A stretch of DNA of 23,838 nucleotides from a virus, in IMG/VR virus record IMGVR_UViG_3300003885_000043, positions 1-23,838 of that record; one strand, written 5' to 3'. The notes beneath the pieces are model-generated. The model searched no databases. It was given only the letters and a program-made list of their open reading frames with translations, and was not told the DNA's origin. Position 1 is the stretch's first letter. Every line of letters begins with the position of its first letter. Positions 13,686 through 21,700 of the stretch are shown in pieces. The position numbers and the translations under genes were made by a program.

Positions 13686-14798
13686 GTGGCAGGAGCTAAC
13701 GCAAATCCGTTTGTCATAGCCGGGGAGGAGACGTTCGATCACTCCTCTCTGAGCAGCCCCGTCGAAGCGAACTTCGAGGCAAACACCTTCTTCGGAGATA
13801 TGGCGGTTGCCGACACACAGGGCAAGATGTCAGTCCCTCATTTTACGGAGCTAGCGAGAATACCAGGAGCCCCGATGCCTTATCGTGGGTGTCGTTGCCT
13901 GAGATTCCTCTCTGATAATAATTCGTCGGCTTCTGCACTCAATGAGGACACGGCCTTCGACTGTCTCATCAATGACTCCAAGTCCTATCGGTTCATGGTC
14001 TACGTCAACGACGATCTCTCCTTAGACGATGCGACTGCCGATAGCTTTTGGCTTCTGGAGCTAGAGTCAACGGGTCCAGTGTCAGAACTGGTTTTCGGTA
14101 TCACGGGAACCTCGACTGGTATCAAGTGGGGGTGGGGAGAAACCAGCACTGCCACACAGTCAGCAGGGCTGGCCACAGGCAAGTGGACTTCCATTGAAAT
14201 ACACATCTACTGCCACGCGACTCTTGGTACCATAGATGTATGGATTGATGGAGTTGCGCAGACACAGATATCAAGTCTGGCAACGGCGGAAGTCATTCAA
14301 GCAAAGTTTGGTTTACAGAGCATGGAAGCTGACACCTACGCCGATATCTACATGGATCAGATTCTGTGGGGTGCTGCGACCATCAGCGCAGCGACTACGA
14401 ATCGCCTGTTTGCAATCGGCGAGCGTCACCCGGAGACAATGGCCATCCACAGCTCGCAGCAGGTTTGCGTGGGTCCTGGCAAGCTGGAAAACGTACAGCT
14501 TCTTTCCGGGGCGGGTACGGATGCGATGCTGAGAATCTACGACACGGATATCGCCAACCCTTCCGAGGGTCGCTTGATTGCGGCAATCAAGGCCACAGCT
14601 GCAAACGAAACGGTCGATCCGGCTGGAATGCCGATTCGCTTCAATCGCGGGGTATACGCGGATCTCACCGATACGGCCGGAATCATCACTTCCGACGAGA
14701 TGGCGCTCATCAAGGTGGGAAAAGCGGCTGGCTACGGCAGTGATGCCGCCATGCGTGGGTATGCGTTGCGTCGCAAGGCTTCGGCGTCGGGGTTCTAA
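13686..14798 (+). CDS. Lectin-like (concanavalin/LamG-type) structural protein
   Basis: A GTG start directly after the previous TAA, with AGGAGG about 7 bases upstream. The 370-aa protein has, around residues 95-235, a pattern of a laminin-G/concanavalin-type beta-sandwich: YRFMVYVNDD, FWLLELES, a KWTSIEIHIYCH strand, TIDVWIDGVAQTQIS and ADIYMDQILWG. The C-terminal third looks like a separate beta domain (LLSGAGTDAMLRIYDTD). It may bind carbohydrate on the host or in the environment. The first 700 bases are less GC-rich than flanking genes (about 30 of 60 by hand count at 13921-13980), suggesting an exchanged module. Confidence 0.65.
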   Translation: MAGANANPFVIAGEETFDHSSLSSPVEANFEANTFFGDMAVADTQGKMSVPHFTELARIPGAPMPYRGCRCLRFLSDNNSSASALNEDTAFDCLINDSKSYRFMVYVNDDLSLDDATADSFWLLELESTGPVSELVFGITGTSTGIKWGWGETSTATQSAGLATGKWTSIEIHIYCHATLGTIDVWIDGVAQTQISSLATAEVIQAKFGLQSMEADTYADIYMDQILWGAATISAATTNRLFAIGERHPETMAIHSSQQVCVGPGKLENVQLLSGAGTDAMLRIYDTDIANPSEGRLIAAIKATAANETVDPAGMPIRFNRGVYADLTDTAGIITSDEMALIKVGKAAGYGSDAAMRGYALRRKASASGF

Positions 14799-14799
14799 G

Positions 14800-15303
14800 A
14801 TGGCACTTCCCGGTCAGGCAGATTTCTTCCTGTTCTTGAAGTTTCTCGACGACCGAAAAGCGTTCGAGAAGCACATCAAGACGCTGGAACAGGCCACCGA
14901 GAAGAACACCGAGAGCGTAGAGCTCGTCGGCAAGGCCAAGAACATCCAGAAGCTCGAGACGAAGGCTGGCAACGACCGCGGCGCTGCGGCCCAGGAGCTG
15001 GAGCAGGCGAAGGTCGACGCGGCCTCGACTCGGGATGCGGCGCGCAAGTCCGCCGACAAGACGATCCAGAACGCAGCCGAGAAGGCCGACGCGCAGCTCA
15101 AGGCGATGGAAGACCGGGAGTACCAGCTAACTCAGCTTCTGGAAGAGAATCAGATCCGCAAAACGGGGCTGGATCACCGGGAAGCCAAGATCGAGAAGCT
15201 GGAGCAGGCCGCATCCATGATGCTTTCCCAGGGAAACAAGCTCAAGGAAGAGTTTCAAACCAAGAGGGATGCTCTCCAGGGCGTGCTGTCCCAGGTCAAC
15301 TAG
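14800..15303 (+). CDS. Long coiled-coil protein (167 aa)
   Basis: After an N-terminal hydrophobic helix (GQADFFLFLKFLDDRK), nearly the whole protein is a continuous Lys/Glu/Ala-rich helix (KTLEQATEKNTESVELVGKA, then QELEQAKVDAAS and EKADAQLKAMEDRE) with a Gln-rich end. The ATG is one base past the previous stop with a poor binding site, so it is probably coupled. Such rods can act as virion trimerisation or scaffold elements. No family is recognised. Confidence 0.75.
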   Translation: MALPGQADFFLFLKFLDDRKAFEKHIKTLEQATEKNTESVELVGKAKNIQKLETKAGNDRGAAAQELEQAKVDAASTRDAARKSADKTIQNAAEKADAQLKAMEDREYQLTQLLEENQIRKTGLDHREAKIEKLEQAASMMLSQGNKLKEEFQTKRDALQGVLSQVN

Positions 15304-15314
15304 AAAGGTGAGCC

Positions 15315-15797
15315 GTGAAGTTCGTTCTCGTCACCTTTCGCAAGCCGGATCTCTCTAAGAAAGAAGCTCGATACAGAGAAGACGGCTACCAGTATCCCAA
15401 GCCTTTCGATGCGCGAGAAGTCCACGTTCATGGCACTGGCCCCGTGTACGACTTGGAGACGATGTTCGACACCGCCTCGGGTCGTGCGGAGTGTCTGATT
15501 CGCATTACCAATGCGATCGCCGATCGGTACGCGCAAAGCCCCTACATGAGCATCCTGACGGCTCTCGAGGCCGACGCCTGGGTCGATGCGAACCAGACCG
15601 TTCAGAACGCTTCCGAGTACGATGTCGATGAGCCCATTGTCAACGCCTTGAACTTGCGGCTGGCGGCAGGACGCACTCTCGACACCCTCGAGCTCGAGAT
15701 GCTGGACCCGGACAACCGGCGGGCTGGGATTCGCCGTGTCCGTCGCACCAAGGAAGCCCTCCTGAAGATTCGCCCCAGCGGACGGGGAGGCCCCTGA
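15315..15797 (+). CDS. Hypothetical protein, possible head-tail region component (160 aa)
   Basis: A GTG start with AAAGGTGA about 5 bases upstream. The N-terminus is a strand (VKFVLVTFRKPDL). A His-containing beta segment follows (REVHVHGTGPVYDL), then a helix bundle (AECLIRITNAIADRY, SILTALEADAWVDA) and a basic C-terminus (AGIRRVRRTKEALLKIRPS). There is no membrane segment and no metal site. The stop overlaps the next ATG (TGATG). Gene order places it upstream of the adaptor and nozzle, where small head-completion proteins usually lie. That role is inference only. Confidence 0.68.
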   Translation: MKFVLVTFRKPDLSKKEARYREDGYQYPKPFDAREVHVHGTGPVYDLETMFDTASGRAECLIRITNAIADRYAQSPYMSILTALEADAWVDANQTVQNASEYDVDEPIVNALNLRLAAGRTLDTLELEMLDPDNRRAGIRRVRRTKEALLKIRPSGRGGP

Positions 15798-16543
15798 TGC
15801 CTGCCGCGGTAGGCGATGACGTACTCAGCTCGAACTGGACGGACATCCAAATCTATCGCTACGACGGGTTTAGCAGCACCGTAACCGACACATTGGACAT
15901 GCCTGCGTTAATCAATTTGATGCGCGAGGTGACAATGGATCAGAATGGGAATCTGGTGTGGTCGGTATACACGCACATGTATAAAGACACCGGATTCACA
16001 GAAACCGTCGAAGACGATTTTGCAATGGGCGGACTCCATTTTGGAATAAGCTGGAATGATACGAATCTGGTGCGTTCTGACAACACCGCTCCTGCCGACT
16101 ACACAGAGTACACAGGGTTCTCGAATACCATTGCTTATGGGCCATTCGCCACGAGTCGATCGGGTACGACAGGACAAGGCATTGAAGAACGGTCTTTTCC
16201 GCTTCTGAACCAAGTTCACAACAACTGGAGCAATTCTCCTGGAGGTACAGATCGTTGGGTTGGCAACGTTTTGCAGGACACGATCTCCCAGGGATCTACT
16301 TTGGCTTACCGAGGTGCAGATTGGGATGGCACCAACCGACTCAGCTTGTTCCGTTTTGCCAGCATCAACACGATTCGTCGCTGGGTAGGGTTCACCGCCG
16401 TGATAGACGACGACTACACCGCCCAGGGTGGTTCAGGAGCTCACGGTCTTTCCCATTTCGTTCCGCTGCCGGCATCTTCTGGCACCCGTCGGCAGCGAAG
16501 CATCAAGGCGCTGACACGTAGTCGCAGGCGGAGGAACCACTGA
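15797..16543 (+). CDS. Beta-rich hypothetical virion protein (248 aa)
   Basis: The ATG overlaps the previous stop and the TGA overlaps the next ATG. The body is rich in Asn, Thr, Asp, Tyr and Trp, with short strands (IQIYRYDGF, LVWSVYTHMY, LHFGISWNDT) and suggests a beta-sandwich of the receptor-binding or decoration type. The last 20 residues are a separate basic tail (RSIKALTRSRRRRNH). GC content is near half by hand count in sample 60-base rows, compared with about 38 of 60 in the capsid gene; the tail-encoding end is GC-rich again. I recognise no family. Confidence 0.68.
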   Translation: MPAAVGDDVLSSNWTDIQIYRYDGFSSTVTDTLDMPALINLMREVTMDQNGNLVWSVYTHMYKDTGFTETVEDDFAMGGLHFGISWNDTNLVRSDNTAPADYTEYTGFSNTIAYGPFATSRSGTTGQGIEERSFPLLNQVHNNWSNSPGGTDRWVGNVLQDTISQGSTLAYRGADWDGTNRLSLFRFASINTIRRWVGFTAVIDDDYTAQGGSGAHGLSHFVPLPASSGTRRQRSIKALTRSRRRRNH

Positions 16544-17676
16544 TGGCGGGTCTGGCATACGACCGCTCGTATTCTCCGCGCACCTTTCAGGAGCTGTACT
16601 CGGCGCTGTCCGAAGCAGTTAAGGAGTCCGGGGAGACGGTTCGCGTAGAGATCCTGAAGCGCTACATCAACTCCGCGCATCTCGACATGCACATCGGCCG
16701 CGGTGAGAAGTTCCCGTGGGCTCAGAAGACGGCGGTTCTTGCAACGGTGCCTCAGTACACCACGGGCACGGTGTCTGTGACCAAGGGATCACAGATTTGC
16801 ACTGGGACGGGGACATCGTGGTTTACTACCAACACAGGACTTGCGAATATCAGTGTTGGAATGCGTGCTACGCCAACTCCTATCGTAGGAGGGGGAAAAT
16901 TCGTTATTTCTGGTCACGATGTTCCTTACACTAATTTGACAGACAAGGATGTAGGAGCCTCTCAGTCCGAGTCCGTGAAATTCAGCCAGACTTACGCTGG
17001 TGAGACAAATGCAACGGCGCAGTATAGGTACTTCGAGGATACCTACCTGCTGCCAGCGGACTTTCTGAAGCCGATCGACCAGCAATCGTTTTCAGACGAT
17101 CACAGCATTAGGATAATTAGCAGGCAGGAATTCAGGCGTCGCAATCCACGGATATCCAACGTGGGGACTCCTGCCTACTGCACGTTCTTTCAGGCCCCCT
17201 ATGGTGGGCTCGGTGGCAAACTGGACGCTGGCGTGACATCTACAGATGAAAGGATGAGAACCAAGATCCAGTTCAACTTGGGCACCAACGCCTTGCTTCG
17301 CATCAGCTTCACCTACGTTACTAGCAATATCGTTACCAGCACGACGGACGATTCCAACTACTCGTTGTCCGAATCCTTCGTGCTGGACTCAGACGAGCCG
17401 CTGATGCCGAACCAGTACCGATACGCGATCGTTCTGAAGGCCCTGACGCACTACTTCAGAGATCAGAACGACGACGTGCGCAGCCAGGAGGCTTCGGCCC
17501 AGTACGACGCGCTGATGACTCGCGTAATCGGAGACAACTCGTTCGGGGCTGCGGACAAGCCGCAGATCCAGCCTCGTGCGGCGCGTCACAACCAGTCCCG
17601 GGCCAAGCGGCCGTATTCGCGTCGCTACGGGCATCGTTACGATCTGAACGGCGAGTTCGACAGGTTCGAGAGGTAG
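16543..17676 (+). CDS. Head-to-tail adaptor-like structural protein
   Basis: A 377-aa protein whose ends look like phage adaptor proteins. The helical N-terminus (FQELYSALSEAVKES ... ILKRYINSAHLDMH) and a C-terminal helical part (LMPNQYRYAIVLKALTHYFRDQ, then EASAQYDALMTRVIG) flank a beta-rich middle containing TTGTVSVTKGSQICTGTGTSW. That middle is typical of insertion domains in adaptors of short-tailed phages. A basic Arg/His/Tyr-rich tail ends the protein. GGAGG lies 8 bases before the ATG. It is directly upstream of the nozzle gene, as adaptor genes are in podoviruses. The middle part (about 16790-17340) has lower GC than both ends. Confidence 0.68.
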   Translation: MAGLAYDRSYSPRTFQELYSALSEAVKESGETVRVEILKRYINSAHLDMHIGRGEKFPWAQKTAVLATVPQYTTGTVSVTKGSQICTGTGTSWFTTNTGLANISVGMRATPTPIVGGGKFVISGHDVPYTNLTDKDVGASQSESVKFSQTYAGETNATAQYRYFEDTYLLPADFLKPIDQQSFSDDHSIRIISRQEFRRRNPRISNVGTPAYCTFFQAPYGGLGGKLDAGVTSTDERMRTKIQFNLGTNALLRISFTYVTSNIVTSTTDDSNYSLSESFVLDSDEPLMPNQYRYAIVLKALTHYFRDQNDDVRSQEASAQYDALMTRVIGDNSFGAADKPQIQPRAARHNQSRAKRPYSRRYGHRYDLNGEFDRFER

Positions 17677-17677
17677 A

Positions 17678-19294
17678 ATGCCGGCGCAGGCCGTACAGTA
17701 TTTCAGGATCGAGCTGAACGGTGGGCTTTCCACCGAACGCAGCCCCTTTGCCGTCGTCGGCGTCGAGACGAACAACACGATTCGGGTGCCGTACCTGACT
17801 CGCGCTGAGAACATCCAGTACCGCACCAGCGGTGCGTGGCAGAAGGTCGGCGGGGCCGAGATCATGAACGCCACCGCGCTTGGCGATCCGGTGATTCTAG
17901 CTATGTGGGACTACTGGGCGCTCAGTGGTGTGAACGTGACAGCGGGTACACAGCAGCTCGTGGTTCGCACCGAAGATGCGATTTACACGATCGCTCCGTC
18001 TACGGGTATTGCAACCGAGCAGACCACCGGGCTCGCCGCAGCCACAATCCACATGACACAGTTCGACGATCTCCTGATCGTGTGCAGCGATGACGACACG
18101 GCTCCACAGAAGTGGGATGGCGCTGCTTTTGGTGCGGTGGGGACGAACACGCCCAACATCCACTTCTCCGAGGAGCACAAGAACTACCTGTTCGGTGCTG
18201 GCGTAGATGCCGACGAATCCACGTTGTTCCACAGCCAGTACGTTACCAACGGAGGCCCCGATGGCGACTGGGACGGGGCCAGTGCAGGAGTCATCTCGAT
18301 CTCTCCAGATGACGGGGACAAGATCACGGCCATCGTCAGCCACAACGACAAGCTGTTCATCTTCAAAGGCCCGTACAAGGGCTCGATTCACATTCTCGAA
18401 GGCTCGTCTACGGCCGGTGACGATGTGTTCAGGCTGCGCCCTCTCATCAAGAAGGGGCTCGGGGCGGTGCATCAGAACAGCATCTTCCGGTATCGCAACG
18501 ACGTGGGGTTCCTCTGGTCCGATGGCACCGTACATAGTCTCGAGGCCGTGGAGACGGCCGGGGACTTCTACATGGTGCAGTTGTCCAGGGACATCGACAA
18601 GTACATCAAGGACAACGCAGCGAAGGATCTCCTGCACAAAGCCTGGGCAGTGTCGCACGTCGAGACGGGAGAGGTGAAGATCAACATTCCGCTGACGGGC
18701 TCCGCGACTCCCAACCAGTGCATCGCACTTGACTACCGCTTCCAGGAGATGCGGTGGGCCTTCCAGGCCAAGATCGCAACGACCTGCATGATTAACTACG
18801 TCGACACGGCCAACGGGAACGAGCGGATCATCCTATCCGGCGGCACCGATGGCTATGTGCGGCGTCTGAACCGACCGAATCGTCGCTACGAGGATACACC
18901 GAGTGCCTACTCTGGCATGGAGACGGTAGTGGACTACCCGTTCATCGACTTCGGGAGCGCTGTGGACGAGAAGACGCTGATGTACGCAAGTGCGAGCTTC
19001 AAGCCGAAGGGAACTGCAACGGCACAGTTTCGCTGGACTCGAGACGAGGAGACGACGCAGACCCGGAACTTCAATCAGGACGGCGGGGCTACGCTCGACA
19101 ACTTCACACTCGGAATGGACGTGCTGGGAGGAGCCAGCGGCTACGCCACGCGCTTCATGCACATGGAGGACGGGGGGAAGTTCCGCTCTCTTGCGTTAGG
19201 AGTGAGACAACTGGCGCTGAACGAAGACATCGAGCTGTACGCACTTGGAGTTGCAATCAAGCCGGCAGGAAAGGCTTTAACCAATGTCCGATGA
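17678..19294 (+). CDS. Tail nozzle / stabilisation protein, P22 gp10-like
   Basis: This 538-aa protein has the repeated beta pattern of the P22 gp10/T7 gp12 nozzle family that closes the tail under the adaptor. The N-terminal marker GGLSTERSPF is followed by propeller-like blades such as IHMTQFDDLLIVCSDDD, KLFIFKGPYKGSIHIL and GFLWSDGTVHSLEAV. The C-terminal domain has FRWTRDEETTQTRNF. Length is close to P22 gp10 and much shorter than T7 gp12. A GAGAGGT site lies just before the ATG, two bases past the previous stop. This gene is the main evidence for a short-tailed virion. Confidence 0.8.
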   Translation: MPAQAVQYFRIELNGGLSTERSPFAVVGVETNNTIRVPYLTRAENIQYRTSGAWQKVGGAEIMNATALGDPVILAMWDYWALSGVNVTAGTQQLVVRTEDAIYTIAPSTGIATEQTTGLAAATIHMTQFDDLLIVCSDDDTAPQKWDGAAFGAVGTNTPNIHFSEEHKNYLFGAGVDADESTLFHSQYVTNGGPDGDWDGASAGVISISPDDGDKITAIVSHNDKLFIFKGPYKGSIHILEGSSTAGDDVFRLRPLIKKGLGAVHQNSIFRYRNDVGFLWSDGTVHSLEAVETAGDFYMVQLSRDIDKYIKDNAAKDLLHKAWAVSHVETGEVKINIPLTGSATPNQCIALDYRFQEMRWAFQAKIATTCMINYVDTANGNERIILSGGTDGYVRRLNRPNRRYEDTPSAYSGMETVVDYPFIDFGSAVDEKTLMYASASFKPKGTATAQFRWTRDEETTQTRNFNQDGGATLDNFTLGMDVLGGASGYATRFMHMEDGGKFRSLALGVRQLALNEDIELYALGVAIKPAGKALTNVR

Positions 19295-19565
19295 AGTATT
19301 CAAGTGGATCATGGGGGCTGGGCTAGTGCCCCTGATCGTGGTCGGGATCTACATGGTCAACGGGATGCGGGAATTGCTCGACATGCACCGGCATCCCGAA
19401 CGCACCGAGTTCGGCACGACGGGGATCAAGGAGGTGATCCAGTCGAACACCTCCGCCTTCAAGGATCTCAAGAACTGGGTGGAGTGGGTGACTGGAGAGA
19501 TGGGCCTATCCCCTCCGCCTCCTCGTGTACGTAGCAGCACAGAAATCGGCATGGAGAAGAAGTAG
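19284..19565 (+). CDS. One-span membrane protein (93 aa), holin-like candidate
   Basis: It overlaps the nozzle gene by 11 bases. One hydrophobic segment at about residues 8-27 (WIMGAGLVPLIVVGIYMVNG) is followed by a soluble helical and Pro-rich tail (LSPPPPRVRSS). This layout fits small phage membrane proteins of holin, spanin-like or unknown type found among tail genes. It could be the holin partner of the M15 peptidase, but the two are far apart and on opposite strands, and a single-span topology alone is not diagnostic. Confidence 0.75.
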   Translation: MSDEVFKWIMGAGLVPLIVVGIYMVNGMRELLDMHRHPERTEFGTTGIKEVIQSNTSAFKDLKNWVEWVTGEMGLSPPPPRVRSSTEIGMEKK

Positions 19566-19970
19566 ATGGCGATTACGCGCGTCAAGACCTGGGTATCGGG
19601 AGACAACCTGACGGCATCGGATCTGAACGCCGAGTTCAACAACCTGCTCAATGGTGCGCTCGATCTGAACGGAGCGCAGTTCACGTTCGACTCCGACGCC
19701 GACACCTATCTGGTGACGAGCACCGACGACCGGCTGGACTTCTACTTCAAGAGCGTCGATCTCATCCGGCTCGACGGAACAGCGGCCAGCCCGGTCAACG
19801 GCATGGATCTCGCAGCCAAGGCCACCGGGGTACAGCCGACGATCACAGGCCGCAGCGCCACGGACAACAATGTCAGCGTCAACGTCGTGGGTCAGGGCAC
19901 TGGAACGCTAGAGGCCGAGGGGGCCTTCGTTCTGGGTGCCCACCGACAAGAAATGTTCTACGGGAGATAG
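19566..19970 (+). CDS. Phage tail fibre-type protein (134 aa)
   Basis: The N-terminus MAITRVKTWVSGDNLTASDL continuing into LNAEFNNLLN is a common opening of phage tail-fibre and spike proteins. Beta repeats follow, with FYFKSVDLIRLDG and SVNVVGQGTGTLEAEG. The ATG abuts the previous TAG. The usual host-binding tip is absent here, so the fibre may be built from this gene plus the next three. At 134 aa it is short for a complete fibre. Confidence 0.78.
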   Translation: MAITRVKTWVSGDNLTASDLNAEFNNLLNGALDLNGAQFTFDSDADTYLVTSTDDRLDFYFKSVDLIRLDGTAASPVNGMDLAAKATGVQPTITGRSATDNNVSVNVVGQGTGTLEAEGAFVLGAHRQEMFYGR

Positions 19971-19973
19971 GTC

Positions 19974-20309
19974 ATGCCGGTCAGTCAAATTGCATTCAGC
20001 GCATCCACGAACGGGGAGCCGCTGCTCATTGCCGATACCAGCTCGGCGGGCACCGAGTTCCACCTGTGCGGCGCCAGTGCCACAGAAAAGGTGGTGGTGT
20101 ATGCGACCAATAAGCACACGGCCCCGGTGCTGCTGAGCCTGGAGATGGGCAACACCACGGGACCGATCCAAACGTATGTGGTCAATCAGGGCGGTGAGCA
20201 ACTCGTTTGCGAGGGCTTCGTCAACGTGAGTTCGGCAACCTCGTGTGCGGCGTTTGCGGGTACGACCAACGTGATCTCCCTGCACGGCTATGTGATTCAG
20301 GAGACTTAG
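19974..20309 (+). CDS. Small beta-structured protein, copy A of a paralogous pair
   Basis: A 111-aa protein that aligns by eye with the protein at 20841-21203. Shared blocks in order are TNGEPLLIADTSSAG, VVVYATNKHTAPVLLSLEMG and CAAFAGTTNVISLHGYV. It has Gly/Ala/Thr-rich strands and looks like a compact beta-barrel or immunoglobulin-like domain. GGGAG before the ATG supports the start. It is probably a fibre- or tail-associated virion protein. No named family is recognised. Confidence 0.72.
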   Translation: MPVSQIAFSASTNGEPLLIADTSSAGTEFHLCGASATEKVVVYATNKHTAPVLLSLEMGNTTGPIQTYVVNQGGEQLVCEGFVNVSSATSCAAFAGTTNVISLHGYVIQET

Positions 20310-20837
20310 ATGCTCGGATTCATCAAGAGAGTGTCGATTACTTCGCGGTTTCTCGCGGCTCCAACGTTCTACGGAAGTGACTCTACTCTCAGCGTGTTCG
20401 GTACAGGGGCAAATCTGGTATCTGCCTGGGCGATGGATGCTGCTACGGACGAAACAGTGTCTACGGCCGTCATGCTTCATGGTTTTGCTGGTGGTTCAGT
20501 AACGGTGAAAGTTCATTGGACAGCAACCACCAATGCGGCTCTGAAGAGTGTCATCTGGGTTGTGACGATGGACGAGTTTGCGCAAGGTCAAGACCTAGAT
20601 GCTTCCAGCAACACCGCTACAGCTGAGAGTTCCGATGGTGGTAGCAATGGTTTCCTGAGAACGAGCCCTGCGATGACCTTCACGGAGGCCGAACTACTGG
20701 GTTTCAACGAAAATGACATCCACATCATACGGGTAACACGCAATGCAGACGATGCTAGTGACACCTTCGTAAGCGATGCCATGTTCATCGGGCTGGAGAT
20801 CAACTACCCGCGAAACCATGCGCTGTGGCGTACCTAG
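20310..20837 (+). CDS. Jelly-roll-type tail fibre protein (175 aa)
   Basis: This gene lies between the two paralogous copies. Its C-terminal block IIRVTRNADDASDTFVSDAM followed by FIGLEINY is typical of trimeric phage fibre head domains (pattern R-x-x-D-A-x-D-T-x-x-x-D-A-x-x-x-G). The body is Ala/Thr/Ser-rich beta structure. AGGAG about 6 bases before the ATG supports the start, and the previous TAG abuts. GC content is lower than in the flanking paralogs (29 of 60 by hand count at 20461-20520), suggesting an inserted module. Confidence 0.72.
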   Translation: MLGFIKRVSITSRFLAAPTFYGSDSTLSVFGTGANLVSAWAMDAATDETVSTAVMLHGFAGGSVTVKVHWTATTNAALKSVIWVVTMDEFAQGQDLDASSNTATAESSDGGSNGFLRTSPAMTFTEAELLGFNENDIHIIRVTRNADDASDTFVSDAMFIGLEINYPRNHALWRT

Positions 20838-20840
20838 AAC

Positions 20841-21203
20841 GTGCGGATCTTGCCGCTCAGCGGCTCCACGGATGGGAAGGGCATTCTCATCAGCGATACG
20901 GCCACGCCGGGGCAGACGATCCACACTGTTCCGAAGGGGTCAGTCGATCGAATCTTCCTGTGGGCGTTCATTTCCAACTCGGGCGCAAGCTCAACTCTGC
21001 TCTCCATTGAACTCGGCGGCACAGGAGACGCCAACACGATAGAGGAAACCATCGTGGTCGATGCGAAGCCCGAGAAGATCCTGATGCCCGAAGCAGGCGA
21101 GGGGTACTGGCTGTTTGCAAACTCAGCAGCGATCACGGTCGCGGCCTTTGCAGCGACTACGAACCTCATCTCCGTCCTAGGCTATGTGGAACGCAACCCA
21201 TGA
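20841..21203 (+). CDS. Small beta-structured protein, copy B of a paralogous pair
   Basis: A GTG start gives a 120-aa protein, VRILPLSGSTDGKGILISDT at the N-terminus, homologous to copy A at 19974-20309. The matching blocks are TDGKGILISDTATPG, IFLWAFISNSGASSTLLSIE and VAAFAATTNLISVLGYV. The two copies have diverged considerably, so the duplication is not recent. There is no strong ribosome binding site. Its final codons overlap the next ATG (ATGA), so it is coupled to the GNAT gene. It is probably a tail-associated virion component. Confidence 0.7.
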   Translation: MRILPLSGSTDGKGILISDTATPGQTIHTVPKGSVDRIFLWAFISNSGASSTLLSIELGGTGDANTIEETIVVDAKPEKILMPEAGEGYWLFANSAAITVAAFAATTNLISVLGYVERNP

Positions 21204-21700
21204 CGGCTTCGGCACTGACGAAGAATCAGAAGCGGCGGCAGCGCAAGAAGCGCTCCCGGGTGCGTTTCAAGAACCCGGTGCCGATGCCGGAGCCGGAGAC
21301 TCAGCTAACGGTGCGTTTCGCGGTGCCCGAGGACAAGGCCATTCTGGAGAAGCTCTACGAGGGATACTTCGGAGAGCTCGAGATGGACTTCTCCGAGCCT
21401 CACCCGTTCTGGATTCTGGTGTGGCGGGGTGAGCAGGTGGTTGCTGCGATCCAGCTCTTCTACTCCAAGCCAATCTCGATGATCGAGAACCTGCTGGTCG
21501 TCCCAACGGACATTCGAGAGCGATCTGAGCTGATCGACTTCATCTTCCAGGTCGGTTTCTCCATCCTTGGAGATTACGGAGCGCGGCAAGTGTTCGGGTT
21601 CGTGAAGGACGACGAGAACAAGAGCTGGCTGAACTACCTCAAGAAGCGCGGCTGGATAGAGTCCCAAAATGGCTGTACCGTGATGCACGAGGCGATCTAA
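21200..21700 (+). CDS. GNAT-fold protein, T7 gp13-like position
   Basis: The 166-aa protein has a very basic leader (residues 7-24, rich in Arg and Lys) followed by an acetyltransferase-like fold. Visible elements are TVRFAVPEDKAILEKLYEG near 37-55, the strand pair FWILVWRGEQVVAAIQLFY near 70-88, IENLLVVP near 95-102 and a final NYLKKRGWIE near 125-134. The loop after IENLLVVP reads TDIRERSEL, without the usual Gly-rich acetyl-CoA pocket, so catalysis is doubtful. In T7 a small GNAT-like protein (gp13) precedes the internal virion proteins. Its location here, just before a very large virion-type gene, matches that arrangement. Confidence 0.72.
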   Translation: MTASALTKNQKRRQRKKRSRVRFKNPVPMPEPETQLTVRFAVPEDKAILEKLYEGYFGELEMDFSEPHPFWILVWRGEQVVAAIQLFYSKPISMIENLLVVPTDIRERSELIDFIFQVGFSILGDYGARQVFGFVKDDENKSWLNYLKKRGWIESQNGCTVMHEAI

